Origin: UBA9337 sp036584565
GTDB lineage: Bacteria > Patescibacteriota > Minisyncoccia > Moranbacterales > UBA9337
Length of the DNA stretch: 6,493 nucleotides
NCBI GenBank assembly: GCA_036584565.1
Contig: JAZHDF010000027.1
Span: forward strand, 1 to 6,493
Direction: 5' to 3'
Shown here one piece after another: positions 5,365 to 6,493 of this stretch. Under the pieces are notes generated by a model. That model ran no database searches. It was not told the origin of the DNA and saw only the letters and a list, made by a program, of their open reading frames with translations. The position numbers and the translations under genes are program-made. Every line of letters starts with the position of its first letter. Position 1 is the stretch's first letter.

Positions 5365-5796
5365 ATGAAAAACCACACTAAAATAAAAAAACAACCCGGT
5401 TCGGCTAAATTTCGAACCCCCTCAGCTTTCCAAGAAAAAATTTTTAAAATAGTAAAAAAAATCCCTCGAGGAAAAACCTTAACTTATCAAGAGGTCGCCC
5501 GAAGGGCCGGCTCTCCAAAAGCCTTTAGGGCGGTGGGAAATATTCTCAATAAAAATTACGATCCGACTATTCCCTGTCATCGAGTAATTCGTTCCGATGG
5601 CAAAATCGGCGGATATAACCGAGGAAAAAATCTAAAAATAAAAATTCTCCAAAAAGAAAAGGCTCTTCCGAAAGAAAATAAAAAGACTTTGAAAATAAAA
5701 TATCTTGCCGGAACGGTCTTAAAGACCGTTTTGCATAGTTGCCAAAAACAAGACCGCAAAACCGCTCCGACACCGCCAAATAAAAGTTTTCAATAA
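5365..5796 (+). CDS. ogt: O6-alkylguanine-DNA alkyltransferase with an unusual C-terminal tail
   Basis: Suicide DNA repair protein that moves a methyl or alkyl group from O6 of guanine to its own cysteine. The DNA-binding domain covers about 20-100: FQEKIFKIVKKIPRGKTLTYQEVA, then AFRAVG with the probable arginine finger Arg55, then the active site PCHRV with Cys71 and His72, and GGYNRG (82-87). Glu98 is the likely partner Glu. Because Cys is present, this is not an alkyltransferase-like (ATL) protein, in which it is replaced, often by Trp. The usual N-terminal domain of Ogt/Ada is absent, so the protein is a catalytic-domain-only form. Residues from about 101 to 143 match nothing I know and span a hairpin in the DNA (5712-5730). 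The ATG at 5365 has no ribosome-binding site, and no other ATG or GTG start occurs in frame between it and the upstream stop at 5317-5319. It converges on thiI with a 9-base gap. Confidence 0.88.
   Translation: MKNHTKIKKQPGSAKFRTPSAFQEKIFKIVKKIPRGKTLTYQEVARRAGSPKAFRAVGNILNKNYDPTIPCHRVIRSDGKIGGYNRGKNLKIKILQKEKALPKENKKTLKIKYLAGTVLKTVLHSCQKQDRKTAPTPPNKSFQ
5712..5734 (+). terminator. terminator-like hairpin inside the ogt tail
   Basis: AACGGTCTT (5712-5720) and AAGACCGTT (5722-5730) are perfect inverted repeats. As RNA this gives a 7-bp stem (AACGGTC/GACCGTT) with a TTAAA loop, followed by TTGC, so the T-run is TTTT including the stem end. It is a weak-to-moderate plus-strand terminator. It sits inside the open reading frame, about 64 bases before the ogt stop. 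On the minus strand no T-tract follows, so it is a poor terminator for thiI. Confidence 0.35.
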
Positions 5797-5805
5797 TATC
5801 CTATC

Positions 5806-6493
5806 CTAAATTTTCATAATCTCCGCTTTCTCCAATGCTTCTTTGGCTAGCTTGGCAATATTTAGGCTCTTTTCCGCCTCTAAAATTTCATTTATTTTAC
5901 CTTTTGTTTCCGGATTTTTCGGCATAAATCGAGTGCAACAATCTTCGTGAGGCAAAACAGATGTCGCATAAGTTCCGATTTCTCGGGCTTTTTTTATTAT
6001 TTCCGACTTATCAAAACCGGATAAGGGTCTAATAATTGGAATCTTGATCGCCTCATTGACCGCACGAATATTCTCCAAGGTCTGAGAAGCCACTTGAGAA
6101 ACAACCTCTCCGGTATAAAGAACCGTTTGCCTGTTTTTTCCCGCTACCGCCTCGGCTATTCTAAGCATCATCCGCCGGTACAAAATAATTCTCAACTTCT
6201 CCGGACATTTTAAAACCGCTTCTTTTTGAATATCCGCCAAAGGAATCAAAAAAATCCTGGCCTTATTTTGAAATTTATTTAAAATTCTAGCCAGACTAAT
6301 CACTTTATCATTTGAAGCCTGAGAGGTATAAGGTATCGAATGAAAATGGATAAAATCGACACGCACGCCTCTTTTTAAAGCAAAATAGGCTGCTACCGGA
6401 GAATCGATTCCTCCCGAAAGCAAGACCAGGGCCTTTCCGGCCGAACCGACCGGTAAACCCCCTATTCCGCAAAAAACATCAGTATAAATAAAA
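5806..6493 (-). CDS. thiI: tRNA 4-thiouridine synthase ThiI, 3' part
   Basis: C-terminal 228 residues of ThiI; the gene runs off the right edge, so the N-terminal ferredoxin-like and THUMP regions are not visible. The frame is open to the window end, beginning with GIGGLPVGSAGK and the PP-loop LLSGGIDSPVA. The TTG at 6423 is therefore internal, not a start. Other family marks are HFHSIPYTS, YTGEVVSQVASQTLENI and PHEDCCTRFMPKNP, whose Cys pair (fragment residues 185-186) includes the position expected to take part in sulfur transfer. ThiI adenylates U8 of tRNA and inserts sulfur to give 4-thiouridine; in some bacteria it also serves thiamine thiazole synthesis. The protein stops soon after the PP-loop domain and lacks the C-terminal rhodanese domain of E. 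coli ThiI, as in many ThiI proteins outside the Gammaproteobacteria. The sulfur donor, usually an IscS/NifS-type desulfurase, is not in the window. It is convergent with ogt. Confidence 0.93.
   Translation of the reverse strand, partial: FIYTDVFCGIGGLPVGSAGKALVLLSGGIDSPVAAYFALKRGVRVDFIHFHSIPYTSQASNDKVISLARILNKFQNKARIFLIPLADIQKEAVLKCPEKLRIILYRRMMLRIAEAVAGKNRQTVLYTGEVVSQVASQTLENIRAVNEAIKIPIIRPLSGFDKSEIIKKAREIGTYATSVLPHEDCCTRFMPKNPETKGKINEILEAEKSLNIAKLAKEALEKAEIMKI

Noticed and set aside
6421..6423. TTG as the start of the thiI gene
   Set aside because: The frame continues upstream to the window edge with conserved ThiI residues (GIGGLPVGSAGK), so the codon is internal and the gene is simply cut by the window.

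Overview
The window looks like a piece of a Candidate Phyla Radiation (Patescibacteria, perhaps Parcubacteria-like) genome. This is inferred from four things: an A+T-rich sequence with Lys-rich proteins; a LysM-CHAP wall hydrolase and a stand-alone 23S-IVS-type four-helix-bundle protein, both common in that group; no recognisable Shine-Dalgarno sequence at any visible annotated start; and palindromic CCTGCC/GGCAGG-type intergenic elements. The standard genetic code fits, because no visible gene needs a reassigned UGA. No rRNA, tRNA, CRISPR array or transposase was seen.

Layout. Positions 1-233 are non-coding apart from a possible gene end at the extreme left. They hold an inverted pair of palindromic elements and three hairpins, two of which can serve as terminators. 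A minus-strand gene (234-1292) encodes an exported protein with two LysM domains and a CHAP peptidase domain. It is driven by a near-consensus promoter at 1514-1542, on the far side of a long leader that is itself largely open in frame. The divergent intergenic region (1293-1714) also holds a perfect DnaA-box sequence and a terminator-like hairpin. A plus-strand series follows: a Xer-type tyrosine recombinase (1715-2629), a very A+T-rich four-helix-bundle protein (2666-3034), a UvrD/PcrA helicase (3083-5236), and an O6-alkylguanine-DNA alkyltransferase (5365-5796). Converging on the last, with 9 bases between, is the 3' part of thiI (minus strand, entering from the right edge), for tRNA 4-thiouridine synthesis.

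The plus-strand genes are loosely a DNA-maintenance set: chromosome-dimer resolution, helicase repair and direct alkylation repair. The flanking minus-strand genes serve envelope remodelling and tRNA thiolation. I do not see an undescribed multi-gene system. The points most worth a second look are: the in-frame stop that separates a good ATG start from the body of the LysM-CHAP gene; the unrelated C-terminal tail of the alkyltransferase, which contains a terminator-like hairpin; the near-leaderless, Shine-Dalgarno-free starts; and the intergenic palindromes.
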